DNA of 8,675 nt. Source: JBOGXF01 sp050694275. GTDB lineage: Bacteria; Actinomycetota; CADDZG01; WHSQ01. The first letter of the stretch is position 1. Each line of letters opens with the position of its first letter. Shown here in pieces: positions 1 through 7,394 of this stretch. The notes under the pieces are model-generated. The model worked only from the letters and a program-made list of their open reading frames with translations, was not told the DNA's origin and did no database searches. The position numbers and the translations under genes are program-made. The stretch spans positions 1 to 8,675 of the forward strand of contig JBOGXF010000137.1 in assembly GCA_050694275.1 (NCBI GenBank). The letters run 5' to 3'.

Positions 1-225
1 GGTCTGGTAGATCTCTCGGAGCCGGCTCCGGCTCGCGTCGTCGAGCGGCGCGGCGCGCACCTCGTCGAGAAGCTGGCGCGCCATCGACGCGATCCGCATG
101 ACCTTGGCCGGGTGCTCGATCGCGTCGGCCGGACCCCCCTGCTCCTGCTCTTCCTGCTGCTCCGGTGGGGGTCGTCCCTCGACCAGCACCGCCTCGTCCG
201 GTCGTCGCTCTCGTTGATCGTCCAT
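1..225 (-). CDS. bpa: Bacterial proteasome activator Bpa (DUF2587), N-terminal part, cut by window edge
   Basis: The minus strand is open from an ATG at 225 to the window edge and gives 75 residues. Residues 1-33 are a charged, Gln/Glu/Pro-rich tail. From about residue 37 the protein matches the conserved start of the Bpa/DUF2587 core as I recall it from mycobacteria: HPAKVMRI, then QLLDEVRAAPLDDASR and RLREIY. Known of the family: Bpa forms a dodecameric ring that docks on the 20S proteasome and allows ATP-independent degradation of some proteins in actinobacteria. The C-terminal docking tail lies outside the window, so function cannot be judged. The start is inferred from reading frame; no clear Shine-Dalgarno precedes it. 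A weak TACTAG box (235-240, minus) sits just upstream. The gene follows the regulator in the same direction after a 104-bp gap. Confidence 0.9.
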   Translation of the reverse strand, partial: MDDQRERRPDEAVLVEGRPPPEQQEEQEQGGPADAIEHPAKVMRIASMARQLLDEVRAAPLDDASRSRLREIYQT

Positions 226-329
226 ATCCCGAGACTAGTACCCGATCGAGGACGCGATCTCACGGCCCGTGCCCGGCGACGCGGCGGCGCTGGGGGGAAG
301 AGTCGCGGGGCTGCCCGGCCCTCGGTACG

Positions 330-3300
330 TCACCGAGACGATATTCCCCGCGGGGAGCGAACCGCTGATTCGTCCGCGTGTCGCGCGTTCTCCTGGGCCG
401 GCCCCAGGGCATCTATGTCCGCCGCCGCCCGGCACGCCTCTTCAAGGTTCATCGCGCCCGCCCCCTCATACGACCCGGCAAAGGCGTCGGTTCCGAGATC
501 CACCTGCACAGCGGCCATCGTGCTTTCGCGCGCGAGCCGCTCGCACGGCGGTATAGGCGTCCCGAGCGCGGCCCGCAGTCCGTCGGCCGCCCCGAACAGC
601 CGGATCGCCGCCTCTGGATTGCCGGTCCGGGACGCGACGATCGCGATTGCTTCGAGCACGCTACACATCCGCCAGCGGTCGCCCAGCTCGCGGTGCAGAG
701 CCAGCGCATCCCGGAGTTGGGTCAACGCAGTCCCGTAGTTTCCGGTCTCGATCTCGATCAGCGCGGTGAGATTGAGCGACCACGCCACTCCCTCCTTGAA
801 GCCGAGCATCTCGAACGACGAACGGCTCTCGTCGAGTAGTCGCCGAGCCTTCGGCTCGTCTCCGCGGTAGTGGGCGACCGCGCCGAGGTCCATCATCGCC
901 CAGGCAACCCGCTCTTCGTCGCGTAGTTCCCGGAACCGCTCGAGCGCCTCCCCGGACGACCTCTCCGCCACATCGAGGGCGCCCCGGAGCCACGACGCGA
1001 ATCCAGACATTTGCAGCGAGTCCGCCGTGCCCCAGGAATCGCCCAGCGCCCGGTAAATCGTCAGGGCCTCCTCATGCAGTCGCAGGCAGCGATCGTATTG
1101 GGCGCGTTCGCGGGCGACCCCGCCTAGAAACGTGAGCGCGGAGGCGATGCCCCGCTTGTCGCCGCAAGCGCGGTAGAGGGCCAGCGCCTCGCGGTAGCGG
1201 CGCTCACCTTCGTCGTAGTCGCATTGATAGAAGGCCAGCGCCCCGGCGCCGATCAGCGCCTCGGCGCGCACCGACGGCGACACGTCGTGATGGTCGAGCG
1301 CTCGCTCCAGCCATAGCCTCCCCTCGGCATAGTGGCCGCTCAGGTAGCAGGCACGCCAGAGAGCGGCGGCGAGGCGCATCTCTTTCTCGTGCTCTGCGGT
1401 TGCGGCGAGCCACCCCAGCGCGGCACGAAGGTTGTCGTGCTCCTCGCCGAGAATCTCGAGCCACATCCGCTGTCCCGGGCCCTTGAGGTGCGGGGCGGCC
1501 TCTTCGGCGAGGGCGAGGAAGAACGCCGCGTGGGCAGATCGCGCCGGCTCGATTTCGCTCGACGCCTCGAGCTCTTCCGCCGCGTAAGCGCGCACGGTCT
1601 CCAAGAGGCTGTAGCGCGCCTCGTCTCTACGCCGATCGACCGACACGAGGGACTTCTCGACGAGGCGCGTCAGAAGCTCAACCGTGTCCCCGCGATGCCC
1701 GCCGGCCGCGCCGATCCTCTCGGCCGCGGCCAGCGTGAAGCCCCCGACGAACACCGAGAGCCGGGCGAACAATCTGCGCTCGTCCTCCGAGAGCAGGGCG
1801 TAGCTCCAGTCCATGACGCCGCGCAGCGTCTGGTGACGGGGAAGCGCCGTGCGACTGCCACCGGTGAGGAAGCGAAAGCGGTCGTCGAGGCGTCCCGCGA
1901 TCTGCTCGACCGACATCGTCCGCATGCGCGATGCGGCGAGCTCTAGCGCGAGCGGCATCCCATCGAGGCGCCGGCAGATCTGGGCAATCGAAGGAGCGTT
2001 GTGGTCGTCGAGGTCGAACTCCGGATCCGCCGCACCCGCGCGATCGACGAAGAGCCGGATCGCGCCGTAGTCGGCGAACCGACCAATGGTCTCCTCGCCC
2101 GCAAGGGGAAAGGAAAGCGGCGGGACCTCCCACGATCTCTCGCCCACGATCGCCAGTGGCTCTCGGCTGGTCGCCAGGATGCGGAGGCTCGGGCAACTCT
2201 TCAGCAGCGTCTCGGCGACCGCGGCGCAGCTCTCGATGACGTGTTCGCAGTTGTCGATCACCAAGAGGACCGAACTATCGGCGATCGCGTCGGCGATCAT
2301 CCCGAGTGGATCGCGGCCCACCTCTTCCTTGAGGCCCAGCGTTGCAAAGATGGCGTGTGCGACAAGTTCGGCATCGGTCATCGGTTCGAGCTCGACCAGC
2401 CACGCGCCGTCCGAACCTGTCGCCAGCGCTCCGATCGCGGCCTCGAGGGCAAGCCGGCTCTTCCCGCATCCCCCCGGCCCGGTGAGCGTGACGAGACGGT
2501 GCTTCTCGAGCAGGGCGGTCACCGCCTCGATCTCGCGCGTGCGCCCGACGAAGCTCGTTACGGGAGCCGGAAGGTTGTTCGGGCTCGGGTGTGAGCGCGG
2601 AGGCACCCAGCGCAGGGAATCGTCCTGGGCGAGGACCTTACGATGCATGTCCTGCAACTCGGGACCCGGTTCGACCCCGAGATCTTCGACGAGCGTGCTG
2701 CGGACGCGGCGATACACGTCGAGGGCCTCCGCCTGGCGCCCGGCCCGGTAGAGGGCGGTCATCAGGAGTCTCGCAAGCCGTTCCCGCGTCGGGTTGCGGG
2801 CGAGCAGCGCGTCGAGCTGTGCGATCACCTCCGCGTGGCGTCCGAGCGCGAGGTCGGCCTCGGCCCGGTCCTCGAGCACCGACAGTCGCATCTCCTCGAG
2901 GCGCGCGACCTCGACCTGCGCGAACGGCTCGAAGGTGAAGTCGGCGAGTGCGGCTCCGCGCCACAGCTCGAGCGCCTCGGCGAGCGACGCAGCCGCCTCC
3001 GCCGGCGCGCCGTCGGAGAACGCCCGCCGCGCCGCGGTCACAAGGTCTTCGAATCGGTGGAGATCGAATGCGTCCCGCTCCGTCCGGAGAACGTAGCCCG
3101 GGGGCGTAGTCACCAGCACCCCGTGCTCACCGCCCGGATCGGGCTTGAGAATCTTGCGGAGCTGCGAGACGTAGACCTGAAGCACCTTGGCGGCGCTGCC
3201 CGGCGGATCCTCACCCCACAGGAGGTCGATAAGCCGGTCGCTCGAGACGACTTCGTTCGCGTGCAACAGGAGGATTGCGAGCAGAGCCCGCTGCTTGGGG

Positions 3301-3365
3301 CCCCCCAGGGCTAGCGACTGACCCTCTCGGCGGACCTCGAGCGGGCCCAGGATTCCGAACTCCAT
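330..3365 (-). CDS. AfsR/SARP-family transcriptional regulator (winged helix, BTAD, STAND ATPase, TPR)
   Basis: This is a predicted 1011-residue cytoplasmic regulator. In order: an OmpR/PhoB-type winged helix (about 2-95; MEFGILGPLEV, then GPKQRALLAILLL); a BTAD helical domain (about 99-245; LVEDLGVEPGPEL near its end); a STAND/NB-ARC ATPase with entry motif FVGR at 272-275, Walker A GPGGCGKS at 296-303, Walker B LLVIDNCEH at 367-375, ATSREPL at 398-404 and a GxP motif GMPLALELAA at 469-478; then TPR-like helices (about 640-930). There is no receiver domain or C-terminal LuxR-type HTH. This is the AfsR architecture, in which ATP or ligand binding and the TPRs gate activation by the SARP half (family knowledge). 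I chose ATG 3365 because the conserved domain begins there and GGAG lies four bases upstream; an in-frame GTG at 3392 would add nine residues. A small hairpin (321-337) crosses the stop codon. The target and signal are unknown; the divergent neighbour is the obvious candidate. Confidence 0.93.
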   Translation of the reverse strand: MEFGILGPLEVRREGQSLALGGPKQRALLAILLLHANEVVSSDRLIDLLWGEDPPGSAAKVLQVYVSQLRKILKPDPGGEHGVLVTTPPGYVLRTERDAFDLHRFEDLVTAARRAFSDGAPAEAAASLAEALELWRGAALADFTFEPFAQVEVARLEEMRLSVLEDRAEADLALGRHAEVIAQLDALLARNPTRERLARLLMTALYRAGRQAEALDVYRRVRSTLVEDLGVEPGPELQDMHRKVLAQDDSLRWVPPRSHPSPNNLPAPVTSFVGRTREIEAVTALLEKHRLVTLTGPGGCGKSRLALEAAIGALATGSDGAWLVELEPMTDAELVAHAIFATLGLKEEVGRDPLGMIADAIADSSVLLVIDNCEHVIESCAAVAETLLKSCPSLRILATSREPLAIVGERSWEVPPLSFPLAGEETIGRFADYGAIRLFVDRAGAADPEFDLDDHNAPSIAQICRRLDGMPLALELAASRMRTMSVEQIAGRLDDRFRFLTGGSRTALPRHQTLRGVMDWSYALLSEDERRLFARLSVFVGGFTLAAAERIGAAGGHRGDTVELLTRLVEKSLVSVDRRRDEARYSLLETVRAYAAEELEASSEIEPARSAHAAFFLALAEEAAPHLKGPGQRMWLEILGEEHDNLRAALGWLAATAEHEKEMRLAAALWRACYLSGHYAEGRLWLERALDHHDVSPSVRAEALIGAGALAFYQCDYDEGERRYREALALYRACGDKRGIASALTFLGGVARERAQYDRCLRLHEEALTIYRALGDSWGTADSLQMSGFASWLRGALDVAERSSGEALERFRELRDEERVAWAMMDLGAVAHYRGDEPKARRLLDESRSSFEMLGFKEGVAWSLNLTALIEIETGNYGTALTQLRDALALHRELGDRWRMCSVLEAIAIVASRTGNPEAAIRLFGAADGLRAALGTPIPPCERLARESTMAAVQVDLGTDAFAGSYEGAGAMNLEEACRAAADIDALGPAQENARHADESAVRSPRGISSR

Positions 3366-3427
3366 CCATCTCCACGTGCCTAGGCCGACCACCGCCCGAC
3401 TCTCGCAGTTGACCGGCTTTGGGACGG

Positions 3428-3456
3428 TACCGGTCTTTTACCGGACCTATACCGCC
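3428..3456. promoter_or_regulatory. Candidate SARP operator: three heptamer direct repeats at 11-bp pitch
   Basis: Three copies of a TACCG-starting heptamer lie in the 140-bp gap between the divergent genes: TACCGGT at 3428, TACCGGA at 3439 and TACCGCC at 3450. Each is exactly 11 bp from the next with a 4-bp spacer. SARP regulators such as ActII-ORF4, DnrI and AfsR are known to bind heptameric direct repeats at 11 or 22 bp pitch, so all sites lie on one helix face. I see no convincing -10 box at the classical distance on either strand; a weak TACGTC (3472-3477) lies downstream on plus, and TATACC (3448-3453) overlaps the third repeat. Which of the two genes is controlled is therefore open. 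Confidence 0.5.
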
Positions 3457-3493
3457 TTGCCTCAGGTTGGCTACGTCATCATCCCACCCTTCC

Positions 3494-3499
3494 AGGAGG
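3494..3499 (+). promoter_or_regulatory. Strong Shine-Dalgarno (AGGAGG) that sets the start of the secreted protein
   Basis: A full AGGAGG stands six bases before ATG 3506. This supports that start over the in-frame ATG-like start at 3419, which has no ribosome binding site and would place 29 non-signal residues ahead. A second GGAGGG (3570-3575) lies eight bases before an in-frame ATG at 3584. Starting there would leave a signal sequence without its positively charged n-region, so 3506 is preferred. Confidence 0.75.
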
Positions 3500-3505
3500 C
3501 GCGAC

Positions 3506-5440
3506 ATGCGGCATACGGCAAAAGGGGTGCCCCTCCGACGGGCGTCGGTCGGCAAACCGGGACGGATCCGGAGGGTCGTTACGATGGCCACGGCCACGTT
3601 GCTCGTGATCGGGCTCGCGGCGACCTCGACCGCGGCCCCGGACCCGGAGCGGTACGACGCGACCCCGACCGGTTGGGGGTGGTACTCGAACACGACCGAG
3701 TCCACGCTCAACGCCTTCATCGACGAGAACCGGATGCGGCTGATCGACATCGAGGTGATCAAGCCGAAGTCCTCGAGGTTCGCGGCGGCAATGGTGCACA
3801 ACCTCGGAGTGTTCGCGCGCCCGTCATGGCACTGGTACTTCGGGCTCACCTTCAATCAGCTCACGAACCTGCCGGAGATCACCGGCGGGCAGGAGCGCGT
3901 CCTCGACGTCGATAGCTACAAGCGGAACGGGAAACGTCGCTACGCCGTCGTCACGGTCAACAACGAGGGCGACAACGCCAAGGCGTGGTGGTGGTACCTG
4001 AACGTCTCGAAGACCTTCATCAAGAACCACCTCAAGGGACGCCGGATCATCGATCTCGACCCGCGCCGGGGCAGCTCGAAGTACGACGTCGTGATGATCC
4101 GCAACAAGGGCGAGGACCAGAAGGCCTGGTGGTACTACTACAGGCGCACGCCGGCGCAGATCAAGAGCCTGCTCAAGAAGAACAAGGCACGACTCGTCGA
4201 CATCGAACCCGACGGCAGCGGGAAATTCACCGTCGTGATGGTGAGGCGGTCGGGCCAGTACTGGTGGTGGTACTACGGGATGAAGGCCGGGAAGGTGGGA
4301 GCGCTTGCGGCACAGAACGGCGCGCGCATCATCGATATCGAACGCTACAAGACCCCCAGCGGTAAACGGCGCTACGCGGTCATCATGCTCAACAACCTCA
4401 ACGCGCTCAGCACCAAGGTCCGTCAGATCATGAAACCGGGGGTCCAGAAGGCGGCGTTCGGCTTCTATCTCAAGGAGGTGGGCGGGCCTACCTACGCCGG
4501 GCTCCAGACACAGAAAGTGTTCGAGCCGGCGAGCATGATCAAGGTTCTGCATCATCTGCATGCGATGCGCGCGGTCCAGGCGGGGCAGGCATCGCTCACC
4601 GAACCGGTCACCTGGTACGTACGCCCCAGCGATTCGGCACGCTACCCGGGTAATACCGGCTATTCCGACGACAAGAACAAGTGCGCGTACGACTCCGACG
4701 GCAGCGCCATCACGTCGAACCCGTATACGGACCCGCTCGGTGAAGTGATCCTGCGACAGATGATGGAGCAGTCCGATAACCGAGCGACAGATGCAGTCGT
4801 CAACAAGTTCGGAATGAGCGCGCTGAACTCGACGGCCACCAACGTGGTCGGCATGACCAAGACCAAGGTCAACCACCGCATCGGCTGTCCGCACAAGGCC
4901 AGCCCCCAGCCGTACAAGAGCAACCGCTTCACTCTCCGCGACGCCGGGCTGCTTTACGAAATGGTCGCGAACGGCACCTTGCTCGGCAACGCGACCTTCC
5001 GCGACATCTTCTACGACTACATGTCCAACGGAGTCGGCGGTTGGAAGACTGTCGTCGACCAGGTGGCCGCGTCGCTCGGCAAGTCCCAGACAACCGCGGA
5101 TAACTTCCTCGCGGCGATGACGACCGCTACGAAAGGGGGAAGCTACACGAACACCCGCAGCTGTCCGAGCGGAACCTCGGGAGTTTGCCGGTTGCTGCGG
5201 CGCACCGGCTTCGGTGTCCTCTACCTGCCGTTCAAGACGTCCGCGAGCGGGGCGATCACCACGAAGGCATACGTTTACGGCTCGTTCGTCGACGGTCTGT
5301 TCGCTTGCGGGAGCAGCAAGAAGGTGGACGGCAAGGAGACGGCCTGCGACGACGAGGTCGCCAAGATCGGCGACGTGCGCAGTGCCGCCCACCGCGCGAT
5401 GATGCGTCCCCGCATTCGAGAGGCGCTGCAAACCTGGTAG
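3506..5440 (+). CDS. Secreted protein with five aromatic tandem repeats (BTRD1-like) and a serine beta-lactamase-fold domain
   Basis: Predicted 644 residues. Residues 1-44 look like a Sec signal peptide: basic RIRR, hydrophobic ATATLLVIGLAAT, cleavage near the STAA at 41-44. About 56-300 holds five repeats, each with an aromatic cluster (GWGWY, HWYF, WWWY, WWYYY, WWWYY), then an I/L-I/V-D motif (Asp 81, 134, 183, 232, 277) and a beta strand ending near Asn. This resembles bacterial tandem repeat domain 1, often found with beta-lactamase-like domains. About 310-644 has beta-lactamase/penicillin-binding signatures: SMIK (Ser343, Lys346), SDN (423-425) and RTG (566-568) in the KTG place, with the class A-like helix FTLRDAGLLYEM. 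There is no Glu between 426 and 484, so the class A omega-loop glutamate seems absent. All six cysteines after the signal lie in this domain (393, 461, 553, 561, 601, 614). It is probably an extracellular serine hydrolase or peptidase rather than a drug-inactivating beta-lactamase (inference); the substrate is unknown. Confidence 0.85.
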   Translation: MRHTAKGVPLRRASVGKPGRIRRVVTMATATLLVIGLAATSTAAPDPERYDATPTGWGWYSNTTESTLNAFIDENRMRLIDIEVIKPKSSRFAAAMVHNLGVFARPSWHWYFGLTFNQLTNLPEITGGQERVLDVDSYKRNGKRRYAVVTVNNEGDNAKAWWWYLNVSKTFIKNHLKGRRIIDLDPRRGSSKYDVVMIRNKGEDQKAWWYYYRRTPAQIKSLLKKNKARLVDIEPDGSGKFTVVMVRRSGQYWWWYYGMKAGKVGALAAQNGARIIDIERYKTPSGKRRYAVIMLNNLNALSTKVRQIMKPGVQKAAFGFYLKEVGGPTYAGLQTQKVFEPASMIKVLHHLHAMRAVQAGQASLTEPVTWYVRPSDSARYPGNTGYSDDKNKCAYDSDGSAITSNPYTDPLGEVILRQMMEQSDNRATDAVVNKFGMSALNSTATNVVGMTKTKVNHRIGCPHKASPQPYKSNRFTLRDAGLLYEMVANGTLLGNATFRDIFYDYMSNGVGGWKTVVDQVAASLGKSQTTADNFLAAMTTATKGGSYTNTRSCPSGTSGVCRLLRRTGFGVLYLPFKTSASGAITTKAYVYGSFVDGLFACGSSKKVDGKETACDDEVAKIGDVRSAAHRAMMRPRIREALQTW

Positions 5441-5454
5441 TCGAGTCTGCGACG

Positions 5455-5486
5455 GCGGGGGTTCGCGCCGGTGTGCGAACCCCCGC
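5455..5486. terminator. Hairpin terminator between convergent genes
   Basis: A perfect 12-bp stem has arms GCGGGGGTTCGC (5455-5466) and GCGAACCCCCGC (5475-5486) around an 8-base loop. It lies 14 bp after the stop of the secreted protein and 23 bp before the stop of the convergent split-barrel gene, so it can serve both. Neither side has a T-run, which is common for hairpin terminators in high-GC actinobacteria. Confidence 0.8.
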
Positions 5487-5509
5487 TCGGGATGGAGTCC
5501 ACAAGAGCT

Positions 5510-5983
5510 TCAGAAGCGGAAACGCGTGGCGTCGCGCGGAAAGTTGGTCCACGCGATCACGACTCTCGGTCGCAACAACCAGATGGGCGGGCCGTGTCGC
5601 ATGTCGTATTTCGCCTCGTAGGCGTCGTCTATGGCCTTGAGCCTCGGGTCGTCGCCGTCCGTGATGCGATCAACCGATCCCTCGGCAATCACCACTCGCT
5701 CCCCGCTCTCGAGGTGGATCGAAACTCTCGGATTGGCGGCGAGATTGCGCGACCAGCGGGTGTTTGGCCCGCCGCCGAAGCAGACGGTGTCCTCGACGAA
5801 CACGCCCCAGGTGGGCCGGGCGTGTGGCCTGCCGCCGGGAGAGCTCGTGCAGATCCAGAAGTTGCGCTCGGCCTTGAAGCGCTCCGCGACCCACGACCAC
5901 TCGATCAGGCCCTCGGTGTCCTGCGGGATCCCGTACTCCGCGTGGGCGATGTAGGGCCTCTCGGCGACGGGCTCAGCGCTCAC
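5510..5983 (-). CDS. Pyridoxamine 5'-phosphate oxidase-like FMN-binding split-barrel protein
   Basis: Predicted 157 residues from a GTG start. I chose this start because GAAGGGAA stands just upstream and the conserved sequence begins soon after; upstream in-frame codons look non-coding. The core has the split-barrel pattern of the PNPOx-like superfamily: ERNFWICTSSPGGRPHARP (39-57), a strand with WGVFVEDTVCFGGG (59-72), then TRWSRNLAANPRVSIHLESG (75-94) with the usual basic/aromatic cofactor-side residues, and a C-terminal WTNFPRDATRFRF (145-157). Relatives bind FMN or coenzyme F420 and reduce or oxidise small molecules in the cytoplasm; which cofactor is used here cannot be told. It converges on the secreted protein across the shared terminator. 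It follows the flavin reductase remnant on the same strand after about 130 bp, so the two might have been linked through flavin metabolism (inference). Confidence 0.85.
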   Translation of the reverse strand: MSAEPVAERPYIAHAEYGIPQDTEGLIEWSWVAERFKAERNFWICTSSPGGRPHARPTWGVFVEDTVCFGGGPNTRWSRNLAANPRVSIHLESGERVVIAEGSVDRITDGDDPRLKAIDDAYEAKYDMRHGPPIWLLRPRVVIAWTNFPRDATRFRF

Positions 5984-5991
5984 GGTGTTCC

Positions 5992-6013
5992 CTTCGGAAA
6001 TCGACGTCCGAAG
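5992..6013 (-). promoter_or_regulatory. Leader hairpin next to the split-barrel gene ribosome binding site
   Basis: The inverted repeat CTTCGG / CCGAAG (5992-5997 and 6008-6013, 10-base loop) lies in the predicted leader. One arm runs directly into the GAAGGGAA ribosome binding site, so folding could hide it. The arms are only 6 bp, so chance is possible. Confidence 0.3.
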
Positions 6014-6019
6014 CCTTGA

Positions 6020-6048
6020 ACTACAGGTTCGGTAGCGTAATCCCTCAA
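6020..6048 (-). promoter_or_regulatory. Candidate sigma-70-type promoter of the split-barrel gene
   Basis: On minus, TTGAGG (6043-6048) and TGTAGT (6020-6025) are separated by exactly 17 bp. Each matches the TTGACA/TATAAT consensus at four of six positions. The expected start of transcription would be near 6013, leaving a leader of about 30 bases before the GTG at 5983. Confidence 0.45.
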
Positions 6049-6115
6049 CCAATCCTTTTCCGCCCTCGAGGCGCTGCCCGCGCTCGACCGGACCAGGAAC
6101 CAGGCGCAATTCGGT

Positions 6116-6698
6116 TCAGCAGGCGGTGGCGGCCGCGTCCCGGACCGCGGCCAGTGCGTCGGTCAGGCGGGCCAGTTCGTCCAGCAACGCGTCGACTCCG
6201 TCACCCAGGATGTCGACCGAGAGCAACCGGCCCCTGTCGTCGAACAGCTCCGCGACCCTGGGGATGACGATGGCGTTACCGACCGGGACCATCTTGAGGT
6301 CCAGGACGACGTTCTTGATCATCTGGACACGCGCGCGTTCCTCCCGCAACGCCCCCATAGCTCACGAAGCCCACGGGTTTGTGGTGCCACTCGCGGTAGA
6401 GGTAGTCGAGAGCGTTCTTGAGAGGAGCGGTAAAGCCGTGGTTGTACTCGGGCATGACGAAGACGAAGGCATCGACCGCGTCGACTCGCCTGCTCCAGTC
6501 GCGCGTGTGCTGATGGACATAGATGCCATCGACCGGCTCGTTCGGTTCGTCGAAGAAAGGCAGGTTCACCTCCGCGAGATCGAGCATCTCGACGTCGAAG
6601 CCTCCGTGAGCGACGGCACTCTCGACGAACCGATCGGCGATGTTCCGGCCGCGACGACCGGGCCGCGTGCTGGCTACGACGATCCCCAGGCGACGCAT
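6116..6698 (-). pseudogene. NADPH-dependent FMN reductase, split by a one-base frameshift
   Basis: Two overlapping frames together make one flavodoxin-like FMN reductase of about 193 residues, the usual family length. The first part (from ATG 6698) has the phosphate-binding loop ASTRPGRRGRN (9-19) and the family signature PEYNHGFTAPLKNALDYL (83-100), and reads to GGVAGGTRA (115-123). The rest, beginning VQMIKNVVLDLKMVPVG, continues in another frame to a stop at 6116. Removing one base near 6329 joins them at exactly the expected place. The site is a CGCGCG run, prone to slippage or base-calling error, so this may be a real mutation or an assembly error. As read, translation would end at about residue 140. 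The start has a good AAGGAAGG ribosome binding site six bases upstream. It overlaps the end of the YczE-like gene by 25 bp, suggesting coupled translation. The intact enzyme would reduce FMN or other electron acceptors with NAD(P)H. Confidence 0.8.
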
Positions 6699-7231
6699 GA
6701 TTGACCTTCCTTTCTTGAGGCAGACGGGCGATCGAGGACGGAATCACACTCCACGGCGACCTTCTGAGGACCAGTCGAGCTGAAGAGAGGGATGAAAACG
6801 TGGGCCAGGGGCCCGATGCTGACCCCGTACAGCACCGTTCCAACTCCGACGGAGCCACCCAAGAGCCAGCCGGTCGTCAGCACCGCAAGCTCGATGGCGG
6901 TGCGGACGGCTCGGATCGAGTGGCCGCGCGCCGCAAGCCCGGTCATCAGACCGTCCCGCGGGCCGGGACCGAGGCCGGCTCCTATGTACAGGCCCGTGGC
7001 CACACCGTTGAGCACGATCCCGAGAACGAGGAGGGCCCCTCGCAGACCCAATGCGCGCGGCTCCGGGAGCACCTGCAGCGACAGAGCGATGACCGGTCCG
7101 ACGACGAGAGCATTGCTGAGGGTGCCGAGGCCCGGGCGCTGCTTGAGAGGGATCCAGCAGAGGAGCACGAGCACGCTGGCCCCGACGACGACCCCGCCGA
7201 GAGGCCAGCTACCGCGCAGCGCCAGCCCTTG
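6674..7231 (-). pseudogene. YczE/YitT-like integral membrane protein, N-terminus missing
   Basis: The reading frame is open back to an ATG at 7273, but family-like sequence begins only at QGLALR (about 7231). From there it matches YczE-like membrane proteins as I know them: WIPLKQRPGLGTLSNALVVG, LNGVATGLYIGAGLGPGPRD, GLMTGLAARGHSIRAVRTAI and GSVGVGTVLYGVSIGPL. About four or five hydrophobic segments remain. Missing are the first membrane helix and the conserved loop that normally leads into HQGL. The 14 residues before QGL are simply the antisense of a histidine kinase fragment, so the start at 7273 is probably accidental. I see no ribosome binding site or promoter for it. The C-terminal tail overlaps the reductase start. 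Family function is poorly known (membrane transport or export roles have been suggested). The truncated form is probably not functional. Confidence 0.75.
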
Positions 7232-7393
7232 AAATTCAGCCCGAGCGGCTCCCTTATCTCCGTAGAAGCTCACAAGGACGAAAACAACGATGTCGTGGTC
7301 TTCACGGTGAGTGACAAAGGCGGAGGGTTCCCTGTGGAAGAGGCCGAACGCATCTTCGGGAAGTCCGTGCGCCTCCGGCCGGGGAACAAGGGG
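7229..7393 (+). pseudogene. Internal fragment of a histidine kinase ATPase domain (HATPase_c)
   Basis: On plus, about 55 codons read as the middle of a sensor histidine kinase. LKFSPSGSLISVEA is the end of the N box, NDVVVFTVSDKGGGFP is the D/G1 box with its Asp-x-Gly-x-Gly equivalent, and VEEAERIFGKSVRLR leads into the F box. It lacks the dimerisation domain, the His box, the first N-box residues and the G2 box, and it has no start codon of its own, so it cannot be functional. It also has visibly more A/T-ending codons (GAA, AAC, GAT, AAA) than its neighbours, which suggests another source. Upstream the frame runs into the antisense of the YczE-like gene; downstream it runs into the antisense of the YjbR-like gene. 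Confidence 0.75.
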
Positions 7394-7394
7394 C

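Noticed and set aside
321..337. Hairpin CTCGGT / ACCGAG across the stop codon of the regulator, considered as a terminator
   Set aside because: The stem is only 6 bp, it lacks a T-run, and it overlaps coding sequence; too weak to annotate.
345..356. A 12-bp palindrome TCCCCGCGGGGA
   Set aside because: It lies inside the regulator's last codons and is likely a chance product of the GC-rich composition.
3824..5431. A long open frame (about 535 codons) on the minus strand opposite the secreted protein
   Set aside because: It lies wholly antisense to a gene with clear motifs, signal peptide and ribosome binding site. Its translation is Arg/Val/Asp-rich without any recognisable domain, as expected from high-GC codon bias.
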